This document shows positions 17,279 through 27,555 of a stretch of DNA of 64,000 nt, piece after piece; within the stretch, counting starts at the first letter, position 1, and each line of letters begins with the position of its first letter. The notes under the pieces are model-generated. The model was not told where the DNA came from. It saw only the letters and a list, made by a program, of their open reading frames with translations, and did no database searches. The DNA comes from CAVYWD01 sp963772225 (GTDB lineage: Bacteria > Myxococcota > Myxococcia > Myxococcales > UBA5297), in contig CAVYWD010000002.1 in the NCBI GenBank assembly GCA_963772225.1, positions 930,001 to 994,000 on the forward strand. Direction: 5' to 3'. The position numbers and the translations under genes were made by a program.

Positions 17279-18594
17279 GCCAGCTTCCCCTGGGGCTCGG
17301 GGCCCGGCGCCTTGGCTGCGGCGCCTTCCTTCATCCGGCTGATCTCCACCTTCGATACCCGGCGCTCGTCCGCGGAGCGGATGGTGAAGACGAGGTCGCC
17401 CCAGGCGACGAGGCTGCCCGCCGCCGGGACCTTGCCCGAGGCCGCGGTGAGGAAACCGCCCAAGGTCTCATAGTCGCCGTCCTCGGGAAAGTCGCACGAA
17501 AGGGCCGCCTCCACGTCGCGCAGCGGCGCGCTCCCGTCGGCGACGAAGCGGCCGTCGGGCAAGGACTTCACCGTCTTCTCCTCGACGTCGTACTCGTCCT
17601 GGATCTCGCCGACAATCTGCTCGACCACGTCCTCCAGCGACACGACGCCGCTCGTCCCGCCGAACTCGTCCACCACAACCGCGAGATGGACTTTGCGCTT
17701 CTGGAACTCGCGCAACAGCCGGCTGATCTTCATGAGCTCGGGGACGAAGAACGGCGGCTTCACGTACTTCTCCAGCCGGAAGGCCTGCGGGCTCAGGCCC
17801 CGCTGGAGGTCGCGCGCCAGGTCCTTCACGTAGAGCACGCCCACCACGTTGTCGATGCTCGAGTCGTAGATGGGGATCCGGCTGTGCTCGCTGTCGGCGA
17901 CCACCTTCATCGCCTCTTCGAAGCTCGAGCCGCGCTCGATGCCCACCACCCGGGTGCGCGGCACCATGATCTCCTTCACCAGGAGGTCGGCGAACTCCAG
18001 CACCGAGGAGAGCAGCTGCTTCTTGACCTCGTCCAGGACGCCCTCGCGGCTGCCGAGGTCGATGAGGTACTCGATCTCCTCGCCGGTGACCGAAGGCCTT
18101 TTCTCGCCCTTCTGGCCGAACAAGCCGGCCAGCCCGTTGGTCAGCTTGAGGAGCATGAAGGTGGCCGGGAACAGAACCCAGTCGAGAAACTTCACCACGG
18201 GCGCGGCCAGGAGCGCGAAGCCCACCGCGCGCCGCTTGGCGAGCGTCTTGGGCGCCACCTCGCAAAAGGTGAGCACCACGAAAGTGGTGATCGCCGTGGA
18301 AATGGCCACGGCATAGCGGTGCCCGCTGCGCGCCACCAGCTCGGTGGTCACCGCCGAGGCGCCGATGGCCGCCAGCGTATTGCCGAAGAGCAGCGTGGCG
18401 AGCACCCGGTCCGGATGCTCGAGCCACAGCCGCAGCGCGTGCCGCGGATTGCCCGACTCGTCGATGATCTGCCGGGTGCGCGCCTCGGACAGCGAGGTGA
18501 GCGCGGTCTCGGTCGCCGCGAAGAAGAACGAGGCGACGAGGCTGGCCCCGATGGCCAGGGCGCTGGAGAGCGGCACGTCGAGCGCTGCGTCCAC
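17275..18594 (-). CDS. CNNM/CorC-type membrane protein with tandem CBS domains (hemolysin family)
   Basis: 439 residues. N-terminal DUF21/CNNM transmembrane domain (about residues 1-170; SFFFAATETALTSL, FGNTLAAIGAS, FCEVAPKTLAKRRA). A CBS pair follows (EIMVPRTRVVGIERG, SRIPIYDSSIDNVVGVLYVKDL, VDEFGGTSGVVSLEDVVEQIVGEI), then a C-terminal CorC/HlyC domain (DGRFVADGSAPLRDVE, FPEDGDYETLGGF). These proteins transport or sense divalent cations, mainly Mg2+ (or Co2+ resistance); the hemolysin name is historical. Precedes rlmN with ATGA overlap. Confidence 0.93.
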   Translation of the reverse strand: MDAALDVPLSSALAIGASLVASFFFAATETALTSLSEARTRQIIDESGNPRHALRLWLEHPDRVLATLLFGNTLAAIGASAVTTELVARSGHRYAVAISTAITTFVVLTFCEVAPKTLAKRRAVGFALLAAPVVKFLDWVLFPATFMLLKLTNGLAGLFGQKGEKRPSVTGEEIEYLIDLGSREGVLDEVKKQLLSSVLEFADLLVKEIMVPRTRVVGIERGSSFEEAMKVVADSEHSRIPIYDSSIDNVVGVLYVKDLARDLQRGLSPQAFRLEKYVKPPFFVPELMKISRLLREFQKRKVHLAVVVDEFGGTSGVVSLEDVVEQIVGEIQDEYDVEEKTVKSLPDGRFVADGSAPLRDVEAALSCDFPEDGDYETLGGFLTAASGKVPAAGSLVAWGDLVFTIRSADERRVSKVEISRMKEGAAAKAPGPEPQGKLA

Positions 18595-18749
18595 GGGCCC
18601 TCTCTACCGCGCCTGGCGGTTCGAGGAGCCCGCGGCGCGCGCGCCCCGCAGACGAGGGCGCGGCTGGCGACGCGCGGCGCGCCCCACGGGCCCCGGCCTC
18701 GGCAGAGCTGCCGCGTGAAGCGCGCCGGCTGTCGAATCGTTCGCCATCG

Positions 18750-19196
18750 CTACGGGCGCTTGGCCTTCCACTCGTACGCGTTGAGCTCGGTCTGCGAGAA
18801 GAAATAGGCAATCTCGCGGGCGGCCGAGGCCGGGCTGTCCGACCCGTGGACGCTGTTCTTCTCCACGTTCGTGGCGAACTCCTTGCGGATCGTGCCCGGG
18901 TCGGCCTTCTCCGGGTTCGTGGCGCCCATCACCGAGCGGTTCTTCAAGATGGCCTCGTCGCCCTCCAGGACCATCAGCACCACCGGCCCGCTGGTCATGA
19001 AAGTGACGAGGCTCGAGAAGAACGGCCGCTCGCGGTGCTCGGCGTAGAAGCCCTCGGCCTCTTCCTTCGTGAGCCGCTTGAGCTTGATGGCCAAAGGCTT
19101 GAGATCGGTCGCCTCGAAGCGGGCGATGATTCGCCCGATGACACCCTTCTCCAGCGCGTCGGGCTTGATGATCGACAGGGTCCTCTGAATCGCCAC
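18750..19196 (-). CDS. ndk: Nucleoside diphosphate kinase
   Basis: 148 residues, GTG start with AAAGGA eight bases upstream. Transfers the gamma phosphate of ATP to NDPs through a phospho-histidine. Seen: RTLSIIKPDALEKG, the active-site loop NSVHGSDSPASAAREIAYFF with the catalytic His, and MGATNPEKADPGTIR. The C-terminus is a little longer than in E. coli Ndk, typical of the 140-150 residue bacterial forms. Same strand and about 100 bp after sucD, probably part of the sucCD transcript. Confidence 0.97.
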   Translation of the reverse strand: MAIQRTLSIIKPDALEKGVIGRIIARFEATDLKPLAIKLKRLTKEEAEGFYAEHRERPFFSSLVTFMTSGPVVLMVLEGDEAILKNRSVMGATNPEKADPGTIRKEFATNVEKNSVHGSDSPASAAREIAYFFSQTELNAYEWKAKRP

Positions 19197-19296
19197 GGTG
19201 CATCCTTTCGTCAGGGTAAATGGGGTGAAGGGATTTCGCCGGGACCGGCGACGCGCCAGGCGCGCCGGCTCCCGGAAGGCGGCCTTGAGGGAGCGC

Positions 19297-20181
19297 TCAC
19301 GCTCGAGCCTTGAGCAGCTCCTTGAGCGTCGACCCGAGCTCGGTGGGGCTGGACACCATGCGCACGCCGGCCGCCTCCAGCGCCTTGACCTTCTCGCCGG
19401 CGGTGCCCTTGCCGCCGGAGATGATGGCGCCCGCGTGGCCCATCCGCTTGCCGGGAGGCGCGGTCTGGCCGGCGATGAAGCCCACCACCGGCTTCTTGAA
19501 CTCGCGCGCGATGTACTCGGCGGCGCGCTCCTCGTCGTTGCCGCCGATCTCGCCGATCATGATGACCGCCTCGGTGTCCCAGTCGGCGTTGAACATCTTG
19601 AGGACGTCGATGAAGTCCACGCCGTGCACCGGGTCGCCGCCGATGCCGACCGCGGTGGACTGGCCCATGCCCAGGCGCGTGACCTGGTCGACCGCCTCGT
19701 AGGTCAGCGTCCCGGAGCGCGACACGATGCCGATGCGCCCGGGCGCGTGGATGTGCCCGGGCATGATGCCGATCTTGCAGCGCGCACCGGGCGAGATGAC
19801 CCCGGGGCAGTTGGGCCCGATGAGCTTCACGTCCCGGCCCTCGATGGCGCGCCGGACGCGGACCATGTCGAGGGTGGGCACGCCCTCGGTGATGCAGACG
19901 ACCACCTTGCAGCCGGCGTCGGCGGCCTCGAGGATGGCTTCGGCGGCGCCCGCGGGCGGCACGAAGATGGCCGCCGTGTTGGCGCCGGTGTTCTTCACCG
20001 CCTGGGCCACCGTATTGAAGATGGGGATGCCGCTGAAGACGCGGGTGCCGCCCTTGCCCGGCGTGACGCCCGCGACGATGTCGGTCCCGTACTCGAGCAT
20101 CTGGCCCGAGTGAAAGTTGCCCGCGCCGCCGGTGATGCCCTGGACGACGACGCGCGTTTCCTTGTTGACGAGTATGCTCAT
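19297..20181 (-). CDS. sucD: Succinate-CoA ligase, alpha subunit
   Basis: 294 residues. CoA-binding half of succinyl-CoA synthetase (TCA cycle, cytosol). Seen: VVQGITGGAGNFHSGQML, VTPGKGG, the phospho-histidine region GHAGAIISGGKGTAGEK, and GPNCPGVISPG. AGGGGA precedes the ATG. It follows sucC after 20 bp; the two form the standard operon. Confidence 0.97.
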   Translation of the reverse strand: MSILVNKETRVVVQGITGGAGNFHSGQMLEYGTDIVAGVTPGKGGTRVFSGIPIFNTVAQAVKNTGANTAAIFVPPAGAAEAILEAADAGCKVVVCITEGVPTLDMVRVRRAIEGRDVKLIGPNCPGVISPGARCKIGIMPGHIHAPGRIGIVSRSGTLTYEAVDQVTRLGMGQSTAVGIGGDPVHGVDFIDVLKMFNADWDTEAVIMIGEIGGNDEERAAEYIAREFKKPVVGFIAGQTAPPGKRMGHAGAIISGGKGTAGEKVKALEAAGVRMVSSPTELGSTLKELLKARA

Positions 20182-20201
20182 GGAAGGTCCCCTGGCGCGC
20201 G

Positions 20202-21455
<1,254 letters not shown>

Positions 21456-21800
21456 TGCGCTCTCGCTCTTTCGCTCTCTCTGGAGGGAGGTTGCCCCGCG
21501 GCACCTCAAAGCGCCGCACCCTACACAACAGGCGCCGCAGGGTAAAGGCAGCCGTGGTCGAGAGGCGGGCCGCCCGGGTGCCCAACGATAGGCATGCAGG
21601 CGGTCGGGGAAGCAAGTTATCGGCCGCCCACTCGGTGCCACAAAAGGCACTTTTCAAGCATTAAGTCCGCTTGCTCGCCCGCCTCAGACGGACTTATCCT
21701 GCGGCCGCTTGCCTGCACGTTGAGGAAGGCGGCCAAAGGAACCGGCTGTCTCCCGGCGCGTCCTTTATGTTCACCTCAATGCATTACCAGGAGTGAAGAC
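21456..21800 (+). promoter_or_regulatory. Divergent sucC/mdh promoter region with a short inverted repeat
   Basis: 345 bp between two divergent TCA-cycle genes, so it should carry both promoters. An 8-bp inverted repeat, TAAGTCCG (21662-21669) and CGGACTTA (21689-21696), separated by 19 nt, lies in a locally A+T-richer patch and could be an operator or leader hairpin. No confident -35/-10 pair was identified. Confidence 0.4.
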
Positions 21801-22805
21801 ATGCTCAAAAAGATCGCAGTCGTCGGCGGCGGCAACATCGGCGGAGTGCTCGTTCAGGAGCTGGTACGGCGCAAGCTCGCGCGCACGGTCGCCCTGGTCG
21901 ACGTGGCTCCCATGGTCAACCCCAACGACCCGCCCGAGAAGCAGGAGCTGACCAAGAAGCAATCGGTCGCCAAAGGCAAGGCGCTGGACATCCTCGAGGG
22001 CGGCCCCGTCATCCTCAGCGACGTGAAGATCGTGGCGTCGCGCGAGTACGACGTCATCGCCGATGCGGATATGGTCATCAACACCGCCGGCGTGCCCCGC
22101 AAGCCCAAGGCGGACGGGACGCTCCCCACCCGCGAGGAGCTGCTTTCCATCAACATCAAGGTGACCAGCCAGGTGGCCGACGCCATCGGCAAGTACTGCA
22201 AGTCGGCGTACATCATCAACATCGCGAACCCGCTGGACGCCATCGTCTACACCTTCCACAAGAAGCTCTCGCCGAAGAAGGGCATGCTGGTCGGCATGGC
22301 CGGCGTGCTCGACAGCGCCCGTTACCGGTACTTCATCGCCGAGGCCGCCGGCGTCTCGGTCGAGAACGTCGAGGCCATGGTATTGGGCGGCCACGGCGAC
22401 GACATGGTCCCGGTGCGCAGCTGCTGCCGCGTCGCGGGCATGCCGGTCGAGAAGTTCGTGCCCGCCGACAAGCTCACGGCCCTCGAGAAGCGGACCCGCG
22501 GCGCCGGCGGCGAGGTGGTGAGCCTGCTCGGCACCGGCTCGGCGTTCGTCTCCCCGGCCTTCTGCGCGCTGGAGATGGCCGAGGCCATCATCTTCGACAA
22601 GAAGAAGGTCCTTCCGGTCTGCGCCAAGCTCGAGGGCGAGTACGGCATCAGCGACCTCTACTTCGGCACCCCGGCCATCCTAGGCGCGGGCGGCGTGGAG
22701 AAGGTCATCCAGGTCGACCTGACGCCGGAGGAGAAGGCCGCCTTCGACAAGTCGGCGGCCGTCGTGCGCAAGACGTTCGCGGAAGTCGACGCAATGCTGA
22801 AGTAG
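21801..22805 (+). CDS. mdh: Malate dehydrogenase (LDH-like type)
   Basis: 334 residues. NAD-binding fold KKIAVVGGGNIGGVL, VALVDV, VINTAGVPRKP (mobile loop), INIANPLDAIVY, LDSARYRYFIAE (substrate Arg), and catalytic His in MVLGGHGDDMVP. The dehydrogenase oxidises malate to oxaloacetate with NAD+. It has an insert after VDV (PMVNPNDPPEKQELTKK), longer than in most LDH-like malate dehydrogenases. AGGAG precedes the ATG. A terminator-like hairpin follows the stop. Confidence 0.93.
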   Translation: MLKKIAVVGGGNIGGVLVQELVRRKLARTVALVDVAPMVNPNDPPEKQELTKKQSVAKGKALDILEGGPVILSDVKIVASREYDVIADADMVINTAGVPRKPKADGTLPTREELLSINIKVTSQVADAIGKYCKSAYIINIANPLDAIVYTFHKKLSPKKGMLVGMAGVLDSARYRYFIAEAAGVSVENVEAMVLGGHGDDMVPVRSCCRVAGMPVEKFVPADKLTALEKRTRGAGGEVVSLLGTGSAFVSPAFCALEMAEAIIFDKKKVLPVCAKLEGEYGISDLYFGTPAILGAGGVEKVIQVDLTPEEKAAFDKSAAVVRKTFAEVDAMLK

Positions 22806-22829
22806 GAAGCGGCCGGCTCCGAGCGGTTT

Positions 22830-22862
22830 GAAGAGGGCGGTCCCTGAAGGGCTGCCCTCTTC
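22830..22862 (+). terminator. Rho-independent-type hairpin after mdh
   Basis: Perfect 9-bp stem GAAGAGGGC (22830-22838) / GCCCTCTTC (22854-22862) with an inner CCCT/AGGG pairing, followed by a weak T run (GTTTCCC). It starts 25 bp after the mdh stop. Confidence 0.65.
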
Positions 22863-22924
22863 GTTTCCCGGCCCCGGAGCTCGGCGCCTCCAACCGGTAG
22901 TCGCTTTGCGAGGACGTCTTGCAC

Positions 22925-23017
22925 GGCCACGTCGCCGTCGCCGACTACGTCAAACGACCACGTCTAGGTCGACGCCCCAGACCGACTCGCCTCCCAGCTG
23001 CCGCCGCAGGCGGCTTC
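22925..23017 (-). repeat. Solo copy of the four-helix-bundle cassette end repeat
   Basis: About 93 bp matching 36890-36995, the right end of the cassette around the S23/IVP-type gene. Both carry GGCCACGTCGCCGTCGCCGA at the left, a variable middle with ACGTC motifs, then CGACTCGCCTCCC followed by the palindrome GCCGCCGCAGGCGGC. The copy is diverged and lacks the protein gene and the left arm. It suggests a dispersed repeat that can exist without the gene. Confidence 0.7.
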
Positions 23018-23095
23018 CTCCGACGCCAGCCGCGCCAAGCAGCTCCTCGCCTGAATCGAGCGCGAGCTCGCCACAAGTGGGCCAGTCCCTGAGCT

Positions 23096-24307
23096 CTACG
23101 CCTGCTGGCGCTCGCGAACTGCTTGCGCCGCCTTGCCCAGCGCCCCGCTCCCTCGAAGCGCGGCGACCTCCTCCTCGGCAAATCCGGCCTCGGCCAGCAC
23201 CTCGTCGGTGTGCTGTCCGAGCGCGGGCGCGCCGGTCGCAGGCCTGTCTCCCAGGTGCAGCGGCGTGCGCAGCTGGCCGACGGCGCGCCCTTCGCGCTCG
23301 TTCTCGAGGCTGAAGAAGGCGCCGCGCGCGAGTAGGGCAGGCTCGCTCAACACCTCGTCGCCTTCGCGCACCGGCTCGCAGCAGAGGTCGCGCCCGGCCA
23401 GGAACTGCTCCCAGTCGGCGAGGGTGCGCGCGCCCACGATGGCCTGAACCTCCTCCACCGCCCGCCGCCCCTCGGGCCCCGAGCTCCAGCCCTGACTCGC
23501 GAGGTCCGGGCGGCCCACTGCGTCGCAGAAGCCGCTCCAGAACTTGGGCTCGAGCGCCGCCACCGCGAGGTGCCGGCCGTCGCGCGTCTGGTACACCCGG
23601 TAGCAGGCCGAGCCGCCGTTGAGCAGCTCGCGGCCCCGGGCGAGCGGCGCGCCTTGGGAGCCGAGCGCGATGCGAGCGCCCAGGTGCATGTGCAGGAAGG
23701 CGAGCGAACTCTCGCACAGCGCGACGTCGACCAGCCTCCCCTTCCCCGTCCGCTCCCGCTCCTGCACCGCGGCGAGGATTCCCACGGCCGCGAAGAGGGC
23801 GCCCCCGATGTCGGCGACCTGGACGCCCGGCATCCCCACCGAGCCCTCGTCACCCGAGTAACCCAAGACCCCCGAGCGCGCGAGGTAGCCCAAGTCGTGT
23901 CCGGCGCGTCCCGCGAGCGGCCCCTCCTGCCCGTAGCCCGACAGGGCACAGACGATGGCGCGGGGGTTGGCCTCTGAAAGCGCCTGGTACGAGAGCCCGA
24001 GCCGCGCCATGACGCCGGGCCGAAAGCTCTCGACGACCACGTCGAACCGCTGCACCAGGCGCAAGAGCGCCCTGACCCCCTCGGGCGCCTTCAAGCTCAG
24101 CGACAGCGAGCGCTTGTTCCGATTGAGGGCGTGGAAGAGGCCCGAGAGCTCGCCCGCCATGGGCGGCATGGAGCGCAAGTAATCCCCGCCGTCGGGGTCT
24201 TCGACCTTGACCACGTCCGCGCCCAGGTCGGCCAGAACGAGCGTGCAGTACGGGCCCGGAAGGAGCCTCGACAGATCGAGCACGCGCATGCCAGCGAGCG
24301 GGAGCAC
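23096..24307 (-). CDS. Class III (CaiB/BaiF, Frc-type) CoA-transferase or alpha-methylacyl-CoA racemase
   Basis: 403 residues. GTG start with AGGAGG nearby. Family signatures: GMRVLDLSRLLPGPYCT, LADLGADVVKVEDPDGGD, LNRNKRSLSLSLK, FDVVVESFRPGV, CALSGYGQEGP, and AGHDLGYLA with the catalytic Asp. The LLPGPYCT start and GHDLGY loop resemble the racemase (AMACR) side of the family, which epimerises 2-methylacyl-CoA thioesters; CoA transfer cannot be excluded. The SCP2-domain gene lies directly upstream on the same strand, consistent with acyl-CoA or lipid metabolism. Confidence 0.85.
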   Translation of the reverse strand: MLPLAGMRVLDLSRLLPGPYCTLVLADLGADVVKVEDPDGGDYLRSMPPMAGELSGLFHALNRNKRSLSLSLKAPEGVRALLRLVQRFDVVVESFRPGVMARLGLSYQALSEANPRAIVCALSGYGQEGPLAGRAGHDLGYLARSGVLGYSGDEGSVGMPGVQVADIGGALFAAVGILAAVQERERTGKGRLVDVALCESSLAFLHMHLGARIALGSQGAPLARGRELLNGGSACYRVYQTRDGRHLAVAALEPKFWSGFCDAVGRPDLASQGWSSGPEGRRAVEEVQAIVGARTLADWEQFLAGRDLCCEPVREGDEVLSEPALLARGAFFSLENEREGRAVGQLRTPLHLGDRPATGAPALGQHTDEVLAEAGFAEEEVAALRGSGALGKAAQAVRERQQA

Positions 24308-24404
24308 GAAGAGCCCTCCTGGACCGCTTTCCTGAGGATGGGCGCAGCGCGCACGGCCCGCGAGGAGCGGGCGCGACTTTCGGCGAGCGCGGCGGCGGGA
24401 AGCG

Positions 24405-24743
24405 TCAGCCGATCAGCTCGCCGAGCTTGAGCGCGAGCCCCATGTCGAAGGGCTTGAACTTCAGCTTGCCGCTCATGGCCGCCATGTTGGCGTTGAGCTT
24501 CTTGGTCGCCACGGCGACGAAGTCCGCGTCCGAGGCGGTGAGGGTCATCTTGGGCGCCGCGCCATCCGCGCCGGGCGTGACCCAGCTGGAGGCCTTGGTG
24601 GCGTCGAGGGTCCACTTGCCTCCGCTCGGGCCCGTGATGTCGAAGACAATGACCGCGTTGAGCTTCTTGAGCAGATCCGCCTTGGCGGCGAGGCGCTTGG
24701 GGATCTCCTCTTCCAGAATCTGCTTGGGGGTCACGGCGGCCAT
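24405..24743 (-). CDS. SCP2 sterol-carrier-domain protein
   Basis: 112 residues, a single SCP2 domain: TPKQILEEEIPKRL, VIVFDITGPSGGKWTLD, MTLTASDADFVAV, LNANMAAMSGKLKFKPFDMGLALKL. The hydrophobic-pocket domain binds lipids or acyl-CoA; bacterial single-domain versions often sit near fatty-acid genes. It lies 97 bp upstream of the class III CoA-transferase on the same strand. GGAG lies about nine bases before the ATG. Confidence 0.9.
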   Translation of the reverse strand: MAAVTPKQILEEEIPKRLAAKADLLKKLNAVIVFDITGPSGGKWTLDATKASSWVTPGADGAAPKMTLTASDADFVAVATKKLNANMAAMSGKLKFKPFDMGLALKLGELIG

Positions 24744-24938
24744 GGTCGTGCGCTCCGCTTTGGAAATTGGACGTCTTTCGGGAACCTAGCGGCAGCTCGA
24801 TGAGCAGTCAAGGAGCGGAGCCCCGCCCGGTTTCCCCTGCGGCCTCGCGCCCCTGGGCTCGGTGCCAGGCGCGTGGCCCTGCGGCGGAACGGTGTCTAGG
24901 TTCTGGCATCAGGGCCCACGGGTCGAGGCGGTGAGGCG

Positions 24939-25943
24939 ATGACCGCGATGGACGGGTTGTTCAGGGCTGCGCTGGAGACGGTGGCCGACCCGCTGCTGCT
25001 CTGGAGCGGCGACGGGACGGTCGCCTTCGCGACGCGCCGGTTCCAGGAGAGCTTCGGAGTCGAGCCCCGCGAGGTCGAGGGGCAGTCCGAGCGCGGGCTC
25101 GCGGAGCTCCTCGTCCGAGCGGGTGCGCGCCTTTGCGATGGCGCCGCGCCGGAAGGACTGGACACTCCCGGAGGCCGGCACTTCGAGCGGCGGGCGCGCC
25201 CTCTGCCCGGCGGCGGTCGGCTGGAGACTTTCCGAGACGTCACCGACGCCTCCGCGGAGGCCGCGCGGCGCGAGGAGATCCTGGGCGTGGCGACGCACGA
25301 CCTCCGCTCGCCGCTGGCCAACGTCCGCAGCTACGCGAGCCTCCTGCTGGGCACCGGCAAGATGCCGGAGCTCGACCCCCGCGTCCGACGCGCGGCGGAG
25401 GTCATCGCCCGCAACGCCGACCGCGCCCTGCGGCTGATCCAGGCGTTCTTCGACACCTTCCGCGCAGAGACCGGCGAGTTCGAGGTGGAGCTCCAGCCGG
25501 CCCCTCTGAGCGGGCTGCTGGAGGAGGCGCTCGCGCCGCGCCGCGCGGGGGCGGCCGAAAAGGGCGTCGCGCTGCGAGTCGCGAACGCCGAAGGCCTGCC
25601 CCAGGTGGCGGCCGATCGCGAGCGCCTGCGCAACGCGCTGGGCGCCTTCCTCGACAACGCCATCGAGCGCTCCAAGCCCGGCCAGTCGGTCGAGGTGCGG
25701 GGCGAGCAGCGGGAGCGCGGCGTCTGGCTGAGCTTCGTCGACCAGGGTCCGCCGCTGTCGCCCGAGCAGATCGCCGAGGCGTTCGACCGCGACTCGCAGA
25801 TCCTCCGCGAGCGGCGGCTGGGCGTGGGCTTTGCGCTCGCGGTGGCGCGCGCGGTGGCGCAGGCGCACGGCGGCTCGGCCGGCGGAGCTCCAGAGGGCGA
25901 GCGCACGGCCTTCTTCATGACGCTGCCGGCGCTCGCGCGCTGA
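24939..25943 (+). CDS. Soluble PAS-type sensor histidine kinase (orphan)
   Basis: 334 residues without a TM segment. N-terminal PAS-like domain (~1-100: ETVADPLLLWSGDGTVAF, RRFQESFGVEPREV), H-box VATHDLRSPLANVRSYASL, N-box FLDNAIERS, and HATPase glycine motif LGVGFALAVARAVAQAHGG. The DxGxG box reads DQGPP, losing its second glycine, so ATP binding may be weakened. No response regulator is adjacent. Its stop directly abuts the stop of the convergent membrane-protein gene. Confidence 0.82.
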   Translation: MTAMDGLFRAALETVADPLLLWSGDGTVAFATRRFQESFGVEPREVEGQSERGLAELLVRAGARLCDGAAPEGLDTPGGRHFERRARPLPGGGRLETFRDVTDASAEAARREEILGVATHDLRSPLANVRSYASLLLGTGKMPELDPRVRRAAEVIARNADRALRLIQAFFDTFRAETGEFEVELQPAPLSGLLEEALAPRRAGAAEKGVALRVANAEGLPQVAADRERLRNALGAFLDNAIERSKPGQSVEVRGEQRERGVWLSFVDQGPPLSPEQIAEAFDRDSQILRERRLGVGFALAVARAVAQAHGGSAGGAPEGERTAFFMTLPALAR

Positions 25944-26909
25944 TCAGCCCCCTTGCGCCTTTCCCTGCGCGGCGGCAGGCCGCCGTCCGGGCCCGGCGGC
26001 GGCTTCCTTCGGAGCGAACAGCTTGCGGCCGACAGAGCCCAGGACCGAGCCCGCGAGCGCGCCGCCGCCCGCGGCCAGCAGCGCAGAGCCGAGCACCGGC
26101 CCCAAGACGGCGGCGGGGTTCGTGGTCTTGAGCAGGATGCCGAAGAGCGCGGCGGCCGCGCCCGTCATGGAGAGCGCACCGCGGGCCGAGAGCCGGCCTT
26201 CGAGGTAGGTCCCGGCGGCGAGCATGAGCCCCATCAGCGCGTAGACCAGCCAGGGAGGCACGACCTTGTACGCGCGGATCGTGAGCGCGGTACCGCTCGC
26301 CTCGCCGGCCACGGAGTCGAGGTCGACGCGGGCTCCGTCGCCAACGGTGAGCTCGTGGGCCGAGACGTTGTGGTCCTCGGCCACCGGCATGGCGCCGCCT
26401 CGGCGGACGCGCTGGTAGGTCGTCACCCGCTCGAGCACGCCGTCCAGCGCCTCGCCGCCCGCCCTGAGCCGGTAGGTGATGCGCGCCTCGCGACCTCCCG
26501 AGAGCGGCGCGGACACGACCAAGCGGTAGGCTCCGGCGGACGGGAGCGCCATGGACCGTTGCTCTGCCCCGAGCAGGCCCACGGCGTCGGGCTCGCCGGG
26601 CATCAGCTCCTGGTAGGCCGGGTAGAGCCCCACCGCCACCATGAGCGCGGCGTACGCCACGACCGCCGCGCGAATCTGGCTCGAGGCGCGCTCGAAACCG
26701 GCGCGCACCGCGATGACGGCCAAGGCCGCGCCGAAGGCGAGCGACGCCACGGCCGCGACCGCCCGGTCGCCCAGGAAGCCCAGGAGGTAGCCTGCGGCGA
26801 GGAGGCCCGCGGCGGCGAGCCCTGCCACGGGCAAAACCCACCCTGGAAGCGCGGACCCAAGGCCCTCGGCGTGGAGACCCTCATCGACTGCGCTCCGACC
26901 CTTGCTCAT
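25944..26909 (-). CDS. Conserved membrane protein with large extracytoplasmic domain
   Basis: 321 residues. Hydrophobic segments at about 23-43, 48-70 and 82-100, a non-membrane beta-rich section (~105-220: SMALPSAGAYRLVVSAPLSG, EARITYRLRAGGEAL, GGAMPVAEDHNVSAHELTVGDGARVDLD), then further TM segments (~225-290) and a basic tail. The ATG at 26909 is preferred because GAGGAGG lies seven bases upstream. No family recognised. The beta section has the look of a substrate- or lipid-facing sandwich domain. Confidence 0.65.
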   Translation of the reverse strand: MSKGRSAVDEGLHAEGLGSALPGWVLPVAGLAAAGLLAAGYLLGFLGDRAVAAVASLAFGAALAVIAVRAGFERASSQIRAAVVAYAALMVAVGLYPAYQELMPGEPDAVGLLGAEQRSMALPSAGAYRLVVSAPLSGGREARITYRLRAGGEALDGVLERVTTYQRVRRGGAMPVAEDHNVSAHELTVGDGARVDLDSVAGEASGTALTIRAYKVVPPWLVYALMGLMLAAGTYLEGRLSARGALSMTGAAAALFGILLKTTNPAAVLGPVLGSALLAAGGGALAGSVLGSVGRKLFAPKEAAAGPGRRPAAAQGKAQGG

Positions 26910-27308
26910 CGCGTCCTCCTCGAACGAACTCGTAAAAAGGCGCCGCATCCTAATGGGAGCGCACTGCGCCCTTCAACACTCGAGGCTCGCGCGGTTCTTC
27001 GGGCACCAACGCCGGGACGTCCGCGAAGCGGGTGCGGGAGGGCTCGCCCGCAGCGCCTTCGGGAAATTCCGTCTCTCGAGCCCAGTGGAAGGGAGGCGAA
27101 GCGGGGAGCGCACACCCGGGAACGACGCTGGCCTTCGGCGCCGCCTCGCGAGGCATTCGCCGGGGGATCGGCCTGCGCTGGAGCGCCTAAGGGCCCGGAA
27201 GTGCGACGCGCCCGTCAGGGTTCCCCCTGAGCAGCTCGGGTTTACCTGCCTGCCCCAGCCTGTTACTGTAGGCGACAGCCTCGCCGAGCGAGAGTTAAGG
27301 AGTCAGAC
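26910..27308 (+). promoter_or_regulatory. Divergent intergenic region upstream of tatA
   Basis: 399 bp between the membrane-protein gene and tatA, which are divergent. No open frame or RNA was recognised. Near the tatA end, TGTTACTGT (about 27260) is the most A+T-rich element and could be part of a -10 region; no confident promoter was assigned. Confidence 0.35.
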
Positions 27309-27515
27309 GTGTTTGGACTACGCCCACTGGAGATGTTGATCATCGTGGGGCTCGTCCTGCTGTTCTTCGGGCCCAAGCGCTTGCCTGGCCTCGGGTCCTC
27401 GCTGGGCTCGGCCATTCGCGGATTCAAGCGCAGCCTCTCGGGCCAAGAGGAAGCAGCCGACGACAAGCCTCAGCTTCCGCCCAACTCACCGGCCGACCAC
27501 AACCCCAAGGCCTAG
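27309..27515 (+). CDS. tatA: Sec-independent translocase component TatA/TatE
   Basis: 68 residues, GTG start. Single N-terminal TM helix followed by the FGP hinge (LEMLIIVGLVLLFFGPKRLP), an amphipathic helix (GSSLGSAIRGFKRSL), and an acidic/polar tail. This is the pore-forming subunit for export of folded proteins. No tatB or tatC in the window. AAGGAG precedes the start; the histidine kinase gene follows after 40 bp. Confidence 0.92.
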   Translation: MFGLRPLEMLIIVGLVLLFFGPKRLPGLGSSLGSAIRGFKRSLSGQEEAADDKPQLPPNSPADHNPKA

Positions 27516-27555
27516 AGTGGCCGCGGGCGGGCCGTCGCTCGCCTAAGAGCTCGCG

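Noticed and set aside
22863..23095. Small coding region between mdh and the CoA-transferase
   Set aside because: The frames coincide with the dispersed repeat and GTCGCC-type hexamers; no supported start.
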